A stretch of 64,000 nucleotides of DNA from Chamaecyparis obtusa (GCA_027943335.1 BSBK01002159.1:1-64000); one strand, 5' to 3'; shown: positions 23,751 through 38,111, counted from the first letter of the stretch. Program-made: numbers and translations. Notes: a model not told the origin generated them from the sequence alone.

Positions 23751-26700
23751 CATGTAATAGATTAATCTAACATAGTCTAATTAGGAAGGTTGTAATCTTT
23801 GTACTTTCCTTTCATAGCATAATTTGTACTTGCACTTTCATAGAGTAATTTCTATACTCATATAGGTTGCATTTCATTGCATTCATATTGATTTCATTGG
23901 AGATATTGGCACTCTTGCCCTTGTCTTTGATTTGGAATCTCTCATTGTGTGGTTGACTAGCAAGGTCACAAGCTTATAGCTCTACCTGAGAGCAAATTTC
24001 ATATCTTGTAACTCCGTGCATAGAGAGCTATGGATCGATTTGTGAGGGCTCATTCTTGAGTTTCCTTGCATGTAAGGATTCATAGAAGTGTGGTCACATT
24101 TTCACCATATAGTTAGCACCTTCCATGTAGTTCATTTCCAACGATATAGGTAATATGCTCCTCATTTTTATTACCATAGACCTTGTGTGTATCATTTTAG
24201 GAGAAATGGTTCACAATCTACCACTACAACTCTGACCCCTATTCATAAGAACACAATTTTGAAGTGCTTTTTCATTCCATTATTAATCTCTATTCCTCAT
24301 ACTATCAATAATCAACATTTTCTCCTTCTCCTACATGTCAATCTCATGTCAGAAATTTTATTATTTCCCATGCAAACACCAACCCATTGCCCTTCCTGAG
24401 GGAGTCATCAACATGGCACGAAAAATGATTCCTCTAATGTGCTAATACAAGAAAGCCGATAATAATATGGATGTGATTCTTTCTTTAGTTCACCATGACA
24501 CCAATTGGAAATTGACCTGGTCAACGTATATATAGTTTGTATAAACCACAACCTTACCCCTTTACTTCTGCATGGTCATACAAATGGGATTAATTTCCTT
24601 TCACTAGTTGTGAAGTTGTGTGCCAGAAGAGGAACATTACATTCCATTTAATTTCAACCTAGGTGTTGTTCATTAGTAATGTCTGTTGATTTTTCTTTGG
24701 GGAAAAATTGTGAAGTCTTGAACAAGATGATTTTTCCAAAGCTATGGATATCACCTTCATGGCAGGGCATGACATATGGTCAACAAGAATATTAACCCCA
24801 AGGTTTTGATAGTGACGATGTTTCAGTTCTTGCATTTAAATTACATGGAATACTTCAAAAAATTCCATTTACACCCTAAACCATGATGGCCTTGCATTAG
24901 GTTGGATGTAGATGCTTGAATGTGAACAAAAAGAATTGGATGATAATTATCAACCAAAAATAACCATATGGAGTAGCCTATGACAACTTTTTATCATAAT
25001 TATGAGGCCAAATACAGGAAGCCTACTTCTTGGTTCTCAAGGATATAGTGTGACAAGGAATGGTGGTTCAACAACCAAATGACTTTTTTCATTTTGAGGG
25101 ACACTACGAAATCAAACATGATATCATGTTTCTCACATTTGACCAAGCTACAACTCCAACCAATAGGGTAGCTGGCTGAGCTCATACTGCAGTTTGCCAT
25201 CCCTAGCTTGTGCTTATAGTCACACAATTATCTCATCTGACCTATAGATTATCCTCCAAGGGAATATCCAAGTCAGAGGAAAGCATAATAGAGTTTGACT
25301 CTGTAAATATCTTTCTCATTAATGAATGGCACAAATCCACACAATTATCGGCATGCAACTGGTTAAACAATTTGTCCTACACAAATGAGGATTGTCGCAA
25401 GGGAAAATTATGTATATGGATGGAATAAAAGATTGCATCAGAGGACATGTAAAATATGCGAAGGCTATATACATCAAAAGATTTACGAACTTGTTTGCAT
25501 GATTCTGTAGCCTCCTATCACATTAGATATCACAGGTTGGGATGGGTTGCAGCTATGCCAAAATCACTTCATGATGTCCCTTGGTTTATGAGTTCTCTAG
25601 GTGCCTAGATCCCCAAGTGGATCCTCGCGTGATAGTTCCTCCTCTCTGCTTTTGTCCAGGACTAGAGTCAGTGTGCCTAACCACAGCCAAATATGCCACC
25701 AAGGCCCATCTTTCTCTTTGAGCATCAATGAGTTGAACGGCTTCATCTTCCCACCTTATTAGGTGTCTAGAAGGGTATAAATGTTCAATATGAGAGCACA
25801 CAAAATTGTTTCATTTGCATTTTATTTGAAGTGGACCAATGAATCATTAACTTCTTAAATTTGAGATCAGATTTTATGGTTACTATAATTTTTGTTTCAT
25901 CTTTCACAATGCAATAAGCACCTCATCACATGCCTTGAGTATTGCTTCAACAAATACAATCTTTATGAGCTATTTTGGGTGTTCTAAGGTACATGCCTAT
26001 TTGCATATGAACTATAATTTACAACTGGCACTTGTGTTAACTTCTATTATGGCATGTGCTGACAATTGTCACTGCATAATTTTTTTTCAAAAATCTTTTT
26101 GATTTCAACTCAAGAAAGTATTATCCAAGTGTATTTTCTAAGAAGAAATACTTATGTGGTAGAACACATGGTGATATATACACATGGAATTATTTGTTGG
26201 GTTCTGATTTGGACAACACCTTTGAAAAACTTGGAATCTATAACATGATCTTGAGTCCTTTGATTTTCTCTCAAACATTCTATATCATAGAAGCTATTGA
26301 CTTTGCCTCTGAGTATCTGATTTCTTGGTAAATATTTTTGGCTGAATTCTCTGCTTTTTTTTTGGCCAAAGAGAGAACTTATGGACTAAAGCATGCTGAA
26401 ATTAGAGCTATAGAAAATAAACTTGCAAGAATCTCGGTAGCATCCATTAGATAGTGGATATACTATTGAATGCACTGGTATAATTGCACATTTCTTTATG
26501 ATTTTGCATTTTTTTTTTCTATCACCAACCTTTAACATGTTTTAATAGTATTCTAGTAAGAAATATTCCCTATTGCTATTTATTTTCCCATTCATTCTAT
26601 GCTATCAATGCAGAAGATGCAGCTGTTAATGGTTTTGAGAGTGGAAAAGGTGATTCTATAATTAACTCTTGCTGGTAAACTTAATTCACATTCTATGTGA

Positions 26701-28330
26701 TACTATTTTTGAATAGATAACATTAGTGGAAATGAGAATTTGTACAAAATACAGATGTCTGTGTGTAATGTCCCTATTAAGATATTTTAATGATGATTTT
26801 AACTTTTCAAATTTTAGCTATCAAACATTTGGTGTAACATGAAAAACATTCAACATTTATCAGTCTTGTAATGTGGAACAGTTGCACTATCTTTTATTAT
26901 CATAGGCATTTTGAAAAACAATTTCATGCAGTTCACTCGAAAAATAATAATGTCTAATGAGATCATAAAAAATGTTCAATCCTTACAATGCCAAGTTGAG
27001 AAAACTGATCCAAAAGTTTCACTGGTACTTTTATTGTTATTTTAATTGCTTGTGTAAAAAGGTTGCATGTGAATCAGACATCCTAAATAGTATTTTTTAT
27101 CCTAAATATGATCATTTGATTGAGTTAAAAACTTCCTAGAAACACCAATTGATCCCCTATTTCAATGTTGATAAAATGGTCTTTTAGGTTTTCTGTAAGA
27201 TCAATATTGCATATGCAAGGATGTGCCTTAAGAAATCCTACCATAACACAATTCAAAACATTCCCAATCATATTTGATGTAATGCTACCACATAGCTTTT
27301 ATCAAATCAAGCCTCTGTCCATGGGGTGTAAAGCCTCTTTTTTGTATGTAGTGCTAAGAGTGTTGAGTTTTTACCTTTTGAAGGGGCAAGGTATTTCCCT
27401 GTAGCCCCTGGGTTATCTACAAATTTCCCACATATAGCACTATGAAAGGTTTACTCATTTCATTTCCTTTTGAACATGTGGTCACAAATTTAGTTTCCTT
27501 GGTGTATACTGTGGGTTTAGTTTCCTTTGTTATATCATATTCTAACCTAAATCTTAATAACTGCAATCTTTTTTTAAATCATCATCAAAATAATGCAATC
27601 TTAGTGCCCTTTCTTGGTTCTTTCTTAGTGTTGCAATACTTCTCCAAGAATTTTTTATCATCTTTATTCTTTCAAATTGTTTTCTCCTTAAAAATTTTGG
27701 TATTTTATTTGAATTTGCAACTGATACCTTGTCTTGTTGCTAATTTATGTGCTAGTCTAACATTTTTTTGTTCCCTCTTGCGCTGAGTAAAACCTACACT
27801 AAATTCTTGTCTTTTTGTGTCATTTTTCTCCTTAGTCACTGCTTCCATAAATTTTTACTTTATCTATCTTTAACTCTATCTAAAATCGGTTCAAACCTGT
27901 AAGATTCTTCTTCAACCTATTCACCTAGGCTTCTTTAATATTTTTTTACCATTTCCTATTTCCCAATGCATGCTCAATTATTCTCTTCCTTTGTGACTGC
28001 TTCTCTTCTTCTTCCTACCAATGCACTGAGCCTTTTTTCTTTCTATTTCTATGGTTGGCTAATCATTTTTTTTTCGATGTTGTTTATTTTGTTCATCAAT
28101 TCTCATAATTTAAACATAGTAACATTAGAGAAAACTAGGGTTTTCATTCGGCTATAGGTCAACTTGCATCAGTTAATAGTCAATGATACCTTATCCCCCA
28201 ATAATACCACTCAACATACACCAATTATCTAGTAGCTTTACTTGATGAAATAAAAAACTTTACGAAATAAAACAAATATGAAATAAAAAAATGAGTTCCA
28301 ATATGTGAGTCTCCTTTTTGGATCACTAGT
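23751..28330. other. Long region with no supported gene
   Basis: About 4.6 kb of AT-rich sequence. Short open frames on both strands (for example at 25210, 27165, 27442 and 27966) show no domain, no homologous partner in the window and no codon pattern that I trust. Part of 23751-24120 may belong to the LTR of element F. Confidence 0.4.
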
Positions 28331-28335
28331 TGCAT

Positions 28336-29416
28336 TGTTAATCCCAACCAGTTACTGAGAGGGGGGGTGAATCGGTAAGAACTATTTTCTTTTTGTAAAA
28401 TACTTCTTGTAATCTAAGCAAAACATAAAGCAAACATTGACAATTGTAAAAGGAGTACACAAATCAGCAAAAAATTTATATGTGGAAACCCTCGGTTAGA
28501 AGGAAAAAAACCACGGTGAGATAGAACTCACAACTAAATTACTACAGAATGAAGGTGTCCTGTTAGGAGCTTACACAACACTAGTTAAGGTGCTACCCGG
28601 TTAAGGGATTTTACAAGAGATCTGTTAAGATCTGAACCCTGTTAGGAGCTGCCTAGTTACAAGACTTTGAACATCAAAATGATGTTACCCTATTAAGGGA
28701 TTTTTACACCAAACCGATTAGGTCCACACTAATAAAGGGATTTTAACTTGCTTTCACACTAAACAAAAGCAATGATCTATTATGACACTGAATGTCTGAT
28801 TAGATCATACCACCTTCCTGGTTTGCCTGGCTATTGATCTCTGCTACCTCTGTATCTATAGCTCTTCTCTCAGAAGATGTCTCTCCTTTGCTCTTATGCA
28901 ATCACCAATAATCAACAACTTTCTTGTGTCCTATGACCTATATTTATATAAGAGTTCATTGTTATGAAACCCTTAACTCATAGAACCACTAGGCTATAAA
29001 CTCAACAAGAAAGTCATGCAACTAGCAGTTAAGCTTTCCGTTCTGATCTGGAGTTTACCTTACAAAACATCCATTGAAATAAAGCTAACTCCTATTAAAA
29101 GCTAACTCCACTTCAATGCGGTGGATGTCCCATATAATCCAGTTTTAACTCAAGCTACTTCCACAAAATTTGGTGTGGATCTTTAGGCAGTTTAGACTAG
29201 TGCAACCTTTATTCTTGGTTCAACTTTGTATGCACTTCGAGACTGGTACTATGTACTTAGATCAGTCTACCAGTGTATACCCTTTTCTTCAATTACCAGT
29301 CCATACACTATGTTTCTAGTCTATCGGTGCTTCCAAGTAATGTGAGTAACCTGTGACCTTTTACCGATGCATGGTGTTTGTGAATTTACACTAATGACAA
29401 TATTAAATTGCTAACA
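28336..29416 (-). repeat. 3' LTR of element D
   Basis: 1081 bp, direct repeat of 35056-36128. In minus orientation it begins TGTTAGCAATTT and ends GGGATTAACA. The C-run motif near its end is at 28353-28373. Confidence 0.9.
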
Positions 29417-29417
29417 A

Positions 29418-29428
29418 TCTTCCCCTTT
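29418..29428 (-). other. Polypurine tract of element D
   Basis: AAAGGGGAAGA on the minus strand, one base from the 3' LTR start. Confidence 0.8.
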
Positions 29429-29607
29429 GTCATTGGTGGCAAAACTATACACAAAAACCACACTCACTTACTTGTGACAATTATCTAGTCTGTAGTATAC
29501 TTCCCATGTCTGAGTGCTCCGATGACTGTTCTGCTCTGCTTCCTCTCTTTCCTTTTTTTTCTCTTCTTCCCCTTTTTGCCTCCAGAGGACAAAGGGTGTG
29601 ACATTTC

Positions 29608-32600
29608 TCAGATTTGAAGTTTGGTGAAGATGTCTCTATAAATTGTTTTGGAAAAGTGAAGGAAAGGTGCGCATTGATTGGTTACATATTCAATGTTCTT
29701 TTGGGATGCTTTAAGAGAAAAAATGATGTTCTCCATATCTTCCACAGTTTTGTAATTTGGTTCATTCATCAGAGCTTTTGTTGTTGTGGCTGTGTTCTGC
29801 ATAGAATCAAATGTTGGGGCTAAGAATAGCTGAAATCCAACAATGTCCTGGATCCTTTTATTTTCTTCTTTAGTTGTCTTCCTCTGTAGTAGAGCCAGAC
29901 TTGTCATCTCTGTGTTGTAAGTTGTTGCAAATTTGTTCTTTATGTCAAATTGAGAGGACAAGACTCTTAAGTCCTCTGAGATCTTAGCAGACTTCTTTGT
30001 TAGATCTTCTAAAAATATTTCAAATTTTGAAGATCTGCTCTTCAAACTACTCGCCACTTGAAGTTGTTGTTGAAGCACTTTTAGGTTGTTTGACAAATTT
30101 TCTTTGATTTCTTCAACCTGTTTGTGGAGAATCTCCACTCTTTTCTTGTCATAGTGGTCAATGGACACTGTTTCTAGATCAGTTAGATCCTCACCAATTG
30201 CTTGTGCCAGAACTTCAAGTTGATCGCTGACCGATTCATCTTCATCAATGTCAGCGTCTGGTACATAGTTGCATAGGATGTTCTTTATCGTGGTCAGGAC
30301 CATGTCCTGTTTCATTTTGGTCAGCTCTTTTAGTTGCCTTGTTGACATCTTACTAATGTCCACCACTGTATCGATGACTTTATCCCTTTTGACTTCCTTT
30401 TCTTCAATGAAAGACAACTTCCTCTTAGATGAGGAACTTGGTATATCAGATTGGTCATGTTTCCTTTGCTCTTGCTCTGGTTGAGCTTTCATAGTATGGA
30501 CTGAGAATTCTTCCTCTTGTCCCTTGTTCTCTTTAGTTTGAGTTGTGTTATCCAGTTGAGCCTCTTCTTCAAGTAGAACTTGCTCTGTAGGTGGTTTTTC
30601 TACATTTTGAGCATCATCTTCCGGTTGCTCTTCAACTTCTCTATTTGTTCTAGTTTCTTTTCTACTCTATGAAGTTCACCCATAGGTATTTCAATTTCTA
30701 TTTCTTGTTCAACATGGGTTTGTTCACTAGCTATGAACTCTTCTATTTGACCTTTTTCAATTTCGATGGCAGCTTCTTCACCTGTGGTGAATCTTACCGG
30801 TGTTGACTGTAATTGTTCAGTTGGACCCTAAGGACCTAAATTGTCCAGGGTACTAAAGTCATACTTTTTCCAAAAATCTAGAGTCTCTTCATAGACCTCT
30901 TTATCAAGTCCATTTATTATTTTGGCAATTCTAAGTCCGGGTTGCAAATTCATTGATGCCTCTACCAATAGAAGCTTGATCCTATCTTCACTAAGGCCAG
31001 ATCTAACTTGAGACAAGGTTTCTTTATTTATTCTTGTATTAGTTCCTAGACCGATTCTCCATTTGACTTGAGCCTGGAATTCAATTCTAGTGGAAACTTT
31101 GACCTATAGTCCCTTGGAGTTCTATGAAAGTCTAGAAATCTTCCCACTAATGCTGTAATGTCTGCTTCTTTATCCTCTTCTTCCAACACACTATACCACT
31201 TGGCAGCATTGTCAACTATTCCAAAGTCCATTACTTCATCAACTATGTCACTGATTGTCATAGGTTTAGTGTTACCTTTACTTGGAGAAAAGAGGACTGC
31301 TGGTTCATTGCTCTTGTTATCTATGATATTGATGACCGATATTATGGAGCTCTTTTCGTTGATAGGTGCATCTATTCCAAGCATTCCTTTGCCTTTACCA
31401 GTGTTAGGGACCGGTTGAACTCTAGCTCTTTGAGCTGCATCTTCCACCTGTAACTGGGTTCGAAGAAGTTTGGTCCATATCTCAACTCCTTCTTTGTGAA
31501 CTGTCTCAGCTTGACCCACAAGCATGAGACCGATCATCCTTTTTGTTAAGAAGGATTGTTGATGCAATTCAGCCTATTCCGTGGCTTCCTCCATAGTGAG
31601 ATGATGTTGTACTTCTAGAAGAGCGCGTATTCTCATCTCCTTTTCTTTATCCATAGAAGCCTTCCACCAATCTTCAATAATTTGTAGAAGATCTTCAGGC
31701 AAAGTTGTGTGAAGTGCATCAGGATGTAGATGAAATTTATGAAGGCAGAAAACTATTGCTTCTTCAAATTTCCTTTTGTCTTCATTATTGGCTAGTTGAT
31801 ATCATCCTCTAATAGAACCCATGCCACCAGAATCTTTTAGTCTTGCCACAAATTCATCAATTGTGAGCTTTCTTCTCCTTGGTGGATCTTCCTTTGCTGG
31901 TTTGCTTGAACCTCTCTTTCTTTTGATTAAAGGAACTATATCTTCTAGATTTGTCTCCTCTTGTTCTATTTCTTGAGCACTGGATACTTGTTCCACTTTC
32001 TGCTTACAAGCTTTGGGTTTCTCGGTGGCCAATTTCTTCTTTGGTGTGGGGGTCCTCTTGTAGACATTCTTGATTGGTGCCCTCTTTGATAGATTTTGTG
32101 AAATCTCATCATATGTGCCAAACCAATTTGCACCGAGGTCCAGATTTGCATCATTTAGGGCATTAGCATATGCCTTAGCAATTCTAGCAGTGATCTCATA
32201 CCCCATCTCGGGAGCATATACATCTCGCGGTTCTACTGCTTGAATGATGCAGTTGTCTTTGGTAACTAGAAAACATACATCATCCTTGTACAGGTCAACA
32301 ATAGTTGACGACACTCTCTCTCTTTCATGCATTCGAAGTTGAAATGCCTCAAAATATTCATTCAAGGCATTACTCAACTTGTCTCCTAGTCAATTTTCCA
32401 TTTTAGTGATTTGATGCATGACTGGTTTATCGGTTCTCCAAGTCACTTTACCGATACCTGGAAAAAGGTTTGAGTAGTAGAAGTATAGGCAAACTAGAAG
32501 GGTTCCATACTTCATAGACTTCTTTTTCACAACTCCAAGCTTCTTTATGTTTTCAAATATTTGACTTTGAAGCATTGCACAGATGTCGTATTGGGCATTG

Positions 32601-33238
32601 TCATGCATAATCCAGTGTGCAGCATGAATAGCTCCACCTGGTATGCTATTCAGATTGCTAGACTAATAAACCTTGTACCCAATGATAGCAGACGCAAAAT
32701 AGACTCCATCATCCTCAATGTTGTTTATGGTCATAAGTAGACCATTAGGTCTTGACTTGGTTAGTTTTTTGATGACAGCATTGGTGATGGTCCATAGGGT
32801 TAGAGCTTCCCCTTTGTTTCTATATCCAGTTACTTTGTGGAGATCATATTTGGTGATTTTGTGACACGCACCTCGGGTGAGCTAGAGACCTAGTTCATGA
32901 AAATAGCTCAGCACCAGTCTGATTTGATATTCCCTGAAGATTTTTGGGTAGCCTATTTCATTGATAAGTCAAGAAGATATTAGCTTGGCATACTTATCAG
33001 AAAGTCTCCCCTCTTCACACAATGCCAGATACTCTCCTTCAATATAGGTTTCACCCAATTCTTCCTGTTTGGCGTGAATGAACATCATGACATCCTCGGT
33101 TAAGAAGACTCCTTCTGGTACAGATGAGAGCACACTAGCCATGTCATTCTCTCTATTCTAAATTGGAAAGATGTTGTATGTTTTCCTATTCACCTTCTCC
33201 CCCTTGATCAACTTTACAGTAGAGGATGATGATGTCAT
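29608..33238 (-). pseudogene. Element D ORF2, unknown function
   Basis: The gene starts at ATG 33238 (MTSSSSTVKLIKGEK) and runs about 1210 codons to 29608, with stops and two frameshifts (near 31030 and between 30828 and 30492). Family blocks are YDLHKVTGY (about 32830), the ICAMLQSQIFENI region (about 32560-32590), YKDDVCFLV with AVEP and GYEI (about 32310-32190), and WFGTYDE (about 32110). The middle is basic, Pro/Lys-rich and nuclear-signal-like. The C-terminal 294 residues (30492-29608) are an almost intact helical, coiled-coil-like domain. The same order occurs in A and E. No catalytic motif is recognised. Confidence 0.7.
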
Positions 33239-33380
33239 TGCGAACAGTTGATTGTCCGAAAAGAAACTTTGATCAGTCTAACAGATAGTCTCTTATGATG
33301 ATCAAAGCGCAAGAGTATTACTCATAAAAATTCATTAATCAAAATGAAATAAAAGTAAAATTTATGAGTAACTCTTCTTT

Positions 33381-33390
33381 CTTTTATAGG
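33381..33390 (-). promoter_or_regulatory. TATA box upstream of element D ORF2
   Basis: CCTATAAAAG on the minus strand, about 145 bp before the ORF2 ATG, inside the gap between ORF1 and ORF2 (33239-33699). The position parallels the TATAAATA of element E. Confidence 0.4.
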
Positions 33391-33699
33391 GTTAGGGCAT
33401 AATGGTAATTACCAAACGTAACTATTTGCTAAACGGCTATAGTAATAAATGCCCTACCTAAATTTTTTTTCTATTTTTCTCAACTAATAAAACACTTTTA
33501 TCGGTTGTTCAATCCTTGGTTGACTACTTTTTACCTATCTGATTGTCCTTGTAGACTTAGTGAGTCCGGTTCTCACTAGCACTACTAGGAATAGTGAAAG
33601 GTCTACCATTTCCCTCCAAGCTATTACGACTCAGTTTGCTGAAGAGGTATCACCATCGCCTGATGATGATATTTCCTCTGTCTTCTCCTCAGCAGAGGT

Positions 33700-34998
33700 C
33701 TAAGATTCCTTTTTGAACCATATTTTCTTCACCACCTTTGGGATCTTCTCTTCTTTATAGGTTTTCTCTTTTGAAGATGAAGTCATGTCTTCAAGTTTGA
33801 CTAATTCTTTCCTTATGCTGTTTTGTTTGTTCCTACTTTTTTTGGCTAGGTGTCCAACTTTGTTGCAGTGATAGCAGACTATCCCATTTTCCTTCCATGG
33901 GTTCATTCTTATTGGATTGGGTGAGATACACCATGAATAATTATGGTTGTGATTCCCATAGTTTGCACAATTGCTTGTGCTTCGGTTCTTGTTTCTCTTG
34001 GTGTAAACTGGTCTAGGTGATCTAAATGCCATAGTCTTTGATCTGCATTCTTCAGCCTTGTGTCCAAACTTGTTGCATGAATAGTAGTAGCCTCTGAAGC
34101 TTCCCCTGCTTCCACTGGACATAGTCATGGGACTTGACCAACACTCATTAGTCCTGTGGCCATTCTTGCAATAGTTCTTATAATAGCTATTGTTTGGCTT
34201 TACCGGTGCATTCCTGTAGTTGCTTGCTCCATGACCTGATTTCCCACAATGCTTGCAAGATAAGTTAAAGGTTTTCTTACCTTTTTGTGCTAGCGACTTC
34301 TTCTTTTCTTTCTTGCTTGTCTTATCTATAGAAGATTCACCAGTTTCTGTGGTGAGTTTACCAGTGAATCCAAGACCAGTTTGATCTTTGTGCTTTCTTT
34401 GAGCTTTGAGTTGCTCATCAAGCTTGACCGAGCTCTCATTGTATCTTTTCAAGGTTTCATTTCTTTCTTCAATCTCTTTCATCTGATCCTTTATTTAATA
34501 TAATTCCAGTGCTAGTCTTTTGCATGCCTCATCCCTGTCATGCCAAGCCTTTTGCATGTTCGCATATTCTTGGGTGACAATTTGCATGTCTTCTTGGAGT
34601 TCCAGAATGATAAGCTCAGTTGCACCAATAGCTTCTACTGCTCGGTCTCTTTCTTTTTCAGAGGTTGTTAAAGACTTGACTGCTGAGTTCCTTTCATCTT
34701 TAGCTTTTCTCTTTTTCTCAATTAGTTCAGTCATCCTTGGGGCATTATCCTCTTGTTCCCTCTTGAGATGGGAGATCCGATCGGTCAGAATCTAGTTCTT
34801 CTCCATCAATTCGAAGATAGCTTCCTTAGCTTCATCAGAGCTGCTCTATCCTAAGAGTTCATCTATGGTATCATTGCTTCCATTCAGTTGTAAAACCAGC
34901 TCCTTCCTCTTAGCAAGTGACCTTCTTAGCCTATTCTCTAGAGTGACAATTATCTCATTAGCTTCCTCTAGCTGCTTCTGATATCTGTAGCCCTCCAT
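33700..34998 (-). pseudogene. Element D ORF1: gag-like with five zinc knuckles
   Basis: One frame of 433 codons starts at ATG 34998 (MEGYRYQKQLEEA), 43 nt after the primer site. It is broken by three premature stops, all where Gln fits; the TAG at 33700 may be a fourth, since an acidic tail continues to a TGA about 23 codons on. Residues 1-190 are a long charged coiled coil. A TGLGFTGK block matches the [GS]LG[FY] block of copia gag. Five zinc-knuckle remnants follow (CKHCGKSGH, NYCKNGH, YSCNKFGH, NCANYGNH, CYHCNKVGH), each missing or altering at least one ligand, some by Cys-to-Tyr. Inferred role: RNA packaging. Confidence 0.75.
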
Positions 34999-35040
34999 GA
35001 TCTTTTTCTCAAGTGGTTAGGCTTTATATATGAGAATCTA

Positions 35041-35052
35041 GCTTTGATACCA
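35041..35052 (-). other. Primer-binding site of element D
   Basis: TGGTATCAAAGC on the minus strand, one mismatch from the initiator-Met tRNA complement, three bases from the 5' LTR. Confidence 0.8.
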
Positions 35053-35055
35053 ATT

Positions 35056-36128
35056 TGTAATCCCAACCAGTTACTGAGAGGGGGGGTGAATCAGTAAGAA
35101 CTATTTTCTTTTTGGAAAATACTTCTTGTAATCTAAGAAAAGCATAAAGCAAACATTCACAACTATAAAAGGAGTACACAAATCAACATAAGATTTATAC
35201 GTGGAAACCCTTGGTTAGAAGGAAAAAACTATGGTGAGATAGAACTCACAACTTCACTACTGCAGAATGAAGGCACCTTGTTAGGAGCTTACACAACACT
35301 GGTTAAGGTGCTACCCAGTTAAGGGATTTTACAAGAGATCTATTAAGATTTGAACCCTATTAGGAGCTGTCTGGTTACAAGACTTTAAATATCAAAATGA
35401 TGTTACCCTGTTAAGGGATTTTTAGAACAAATCAATTAGGTCTACCCTAATAAAGGGATTTTAACTTGCTTTCACACTAAACAAAAGCAATGATCTATTA
35501 TGACACTAAATGTCTAATTAGATCATACCTCCTTCCTGGTTTTCCTGGTTGTTGATCTCTGCTACCTCTGTATCTATAGCTCTTCTCTCTGAAGATGTCT
35601 CTCCTCTGCTCTTATGCAATCACAAATAATCAATAGCAACTTTCTTGTGTCCTATGACCTATATTTATACAAGAGTTCATCATTATGAAACCCTTAACTC
35701 ATAGAACTGCCAGGCTGTAAACTCAACAAGAAAATCATGCAACTAGCTTTACATTCTGATCTAGATTTTACCTTGCAAAACATTTGTTGAAATAAAGCTA
35801 ACTCTTGTTAAAAAGATAACTCCACTTTAATACGGTGGATGTCCTGTATAATCTAGTTTTAACTCAAGCTTCTTCCACATCCAGAGTGGATCTTTAGGCA
35901 GTTTAGACCGGTGCAACCTTTATTCTTGGTTCAGATTTGTATGCACTTCAAGACCGGTACTATGTACTTAGATTGGTCTACTGGTGTATACCCTTTTCTT
36001 CAATTACCAGTGCATACACTTTGTTTCTAGTCTATCGATGCTTTCCAAGTAACCTGATTAATTGGTGACCTTTTACTGGTGCATGGTGTTTGTGAATTTA
36101 CACTAATGACAATCTTAAATTGCTAACA
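35056..36128 (-). repeat. 5' LTR of element D
   Basis: 1073 bp, partner of 28336-29416. Its outer end (plus-strand ...GCTAACA) abuts TSD TGCAT at 36129. Confidence 0.9.
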
Positions 36129-36133
36129 TGCAT

Positions 36134-38111
36134 AGCCTGTGAAATACAAAAACCTTTCCATACAATATATGATACCCAAAATAGCCACTGCTATTGGGTG
36201 TTGTACCATCATCACCATGTTAATTCAAGGAGGAATGTTAACTGCAACCTGAAAAGATGTCATTAAAATAGAAGAGAGGGAGAAGATTATAGTTATGTTT
36301 GATGCCTACAAACCTCCAACTTTAAGAAGCACAAAGAACATGGGCATGATCTCCAACAAGTTCTAGTCCCCTCTCTGTTAATATAATATGTTACACATCT
36401 TTGTTAATATACTGGTGCTGAAATTAAAAAGTTATTAAAGGTTTGTTAAGGATCAAGTCTTTCCTAAGATTTGATATTATAAGGAATGAGGTCATCTGTT
36501 AGGGCCTCTATTTGAGGGATTTTTTTTTCATCTTTATACATCTCACAACAAATAATGTACCAATTATTCAAGCTATTTTTCTATATTTTAGTCATTTAAA
36601 TCTTCAAAATTAATAGATGGCTAATATAATGCATATAGATAAGGTCATTTGTCATCCCTTAGAGAAATGAATAGAGTCTATGAATCTTACAGAACTGTAT
36701 GGCCCTCTTGCCTTGCAAACAGATAACTAGTTAGAGTCTAGGTAAGATGACTTCCACTAAAGAGTTTGGGAAGAGACAAGGACCCCATTTGCAATCTCCA
36801 TTTATCACCAAGCTCTCTGAAAACCTACAACATAAACTATAGTATTGTTTGTGATGATGAATTAAATATTTGTTCTCTTAGTTCAAGATGTCATGAGAGC
36901 CAAAGGGAAGTTGTGTTATTTATGGGGCAATTTGCGAAAATGGATCTTGAATGCAAGGTATTTGATGATGTGTTATTTGGTTGTGCCATGCTATTTTTAG
37001 TTAGAAATTGGAAAATGATAGCCAAACATTATATGTTTATTTATTGAGAAGTCCCCATTTTCTTTTTATGGATTGATATAATAGATTTAAATCTGATATC
37101 CATTTCAAAAATAATAAACTACATTGACAACTAAGAGTTTTTTATTTTTTCTCAAGTTTCTATTAGATTCTTTCTTGGACTTTTTGGTTAATTAAATTTA
37201 TGGAGCTTGAAGGAAAGTATGAAGTTTGGTATGAGCTTTAAATAAAATTATGTTATCACTTGTCATTTTTCATGGAAAGAAACATTTAACAAAATCTATA
37301 TTTCCAAATAGGTGTTATAAGATTACAAAATAATCTATAATTTAGGGTTACAATTGGCATACCGGGTGCAAATGAATTATTTATTTTTTTGCACAATAAT
37401 TTTACAATTCAAATATTTTGGCTTTACCCATATACAGGTGTTGATGAAGGGTGCTTCCCTTAATACCACAAACACATAATAGAAACAAAGTAACAACAAC
37501 AATATGCAAGAACATAAAAATTGGCTTCTTATTATCTCCACAAATGTGGAATTACAAACTTTTAGAATTACAATATGCAAAGCCACATGGGCATTCCCTT
37601 ACAATATTATGTAGGACAAGCCTCGAATCATTACCCAAATCTACCTAGAATTTCCCTAGACAACACTACGAGCCTTCTTTATATAGGCAATTTCCACCGC
37701 CTGAGAAGGTTCCAGAAATTTAGCTCTTAGCGCTGACCAAACTTAGAATTATTTTATTTTACAATTTATTACATCAAAGTCAGCTCAAAATGACTTTTGA
37801 AACCCAAACAAAAAATTTTGAAGGAAAATTATTTTTCACCATTTCAGGTGACCCAACTTCTGAACACCATAAGTCATCGCCAGTTGACCTGATTGACTTT
37901 TATAACCCCATTCTGGAAATGCCACGAAGTGCTCTACAGGCTTGTCCTGCGCAAGTATCCATCACCCAAATTTTTGACCTCATACAGGGCCTCTAGAGCC
38001 TTCAAAACTGAGTTCAAAGTTTATATACCTTGTTGCCAATACCAAAAATCTTCAATATCTTCAAAACTAGACCTGATCTAGCCATTAAACTTTACTGGCA
38101 AGCTAATACAA
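36134..38111. other. Region with no supported gene
   Basis: AT-rich. A TATATAAAG on the minus strand near 37676-37687 inside LTR-like sequence (about 37430-38100) may be a relic LTR, but no partner or terminus is visible. The open frame at 36766-37047 (93 residues) has no recognisable feature. Confidence 0.35.

Larger units (their letters stand above)
28336..36128 (-). mobile_element. Element D: complete pol-less LTR retroelement
   Basis: A 7793-bp element in minus orientation, flanked by the 5-bp TSD TGCAT at 28331-28335 and 36129-36133. LTRs are 1073 bp (5', right) and 1081 bp (3', left), about 90% identical by eye, with TG...CA ends. The primer site is at 35041-35052 and the polypurine tract at 29418-29428. 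Internally there are only two genes, ORF1 (coiled coil plus zinc knuckles) and ORF2 (unknown). No protease, integrase, reverse transcriptase or RNase H is present, so movement needed enzymes from another element. LTR divergence implies an old insertion. Confidence 0.9.

Noticed and set aside
14707..24115. GTTAG as target duplication of element F
   Set aside because: GTTAG precedes the left LTR and also occurs at about 24112, but the right LTR would then end in TATA, not CA; a 5-bp match in several hundred bases is likely by chance.
24187..28157. Small open frames of 60-114 residues
   Set aside because: No domain, no partner in the window, strongly AT-driven composition; hydrophobic ones are T-rich strand artefacts.
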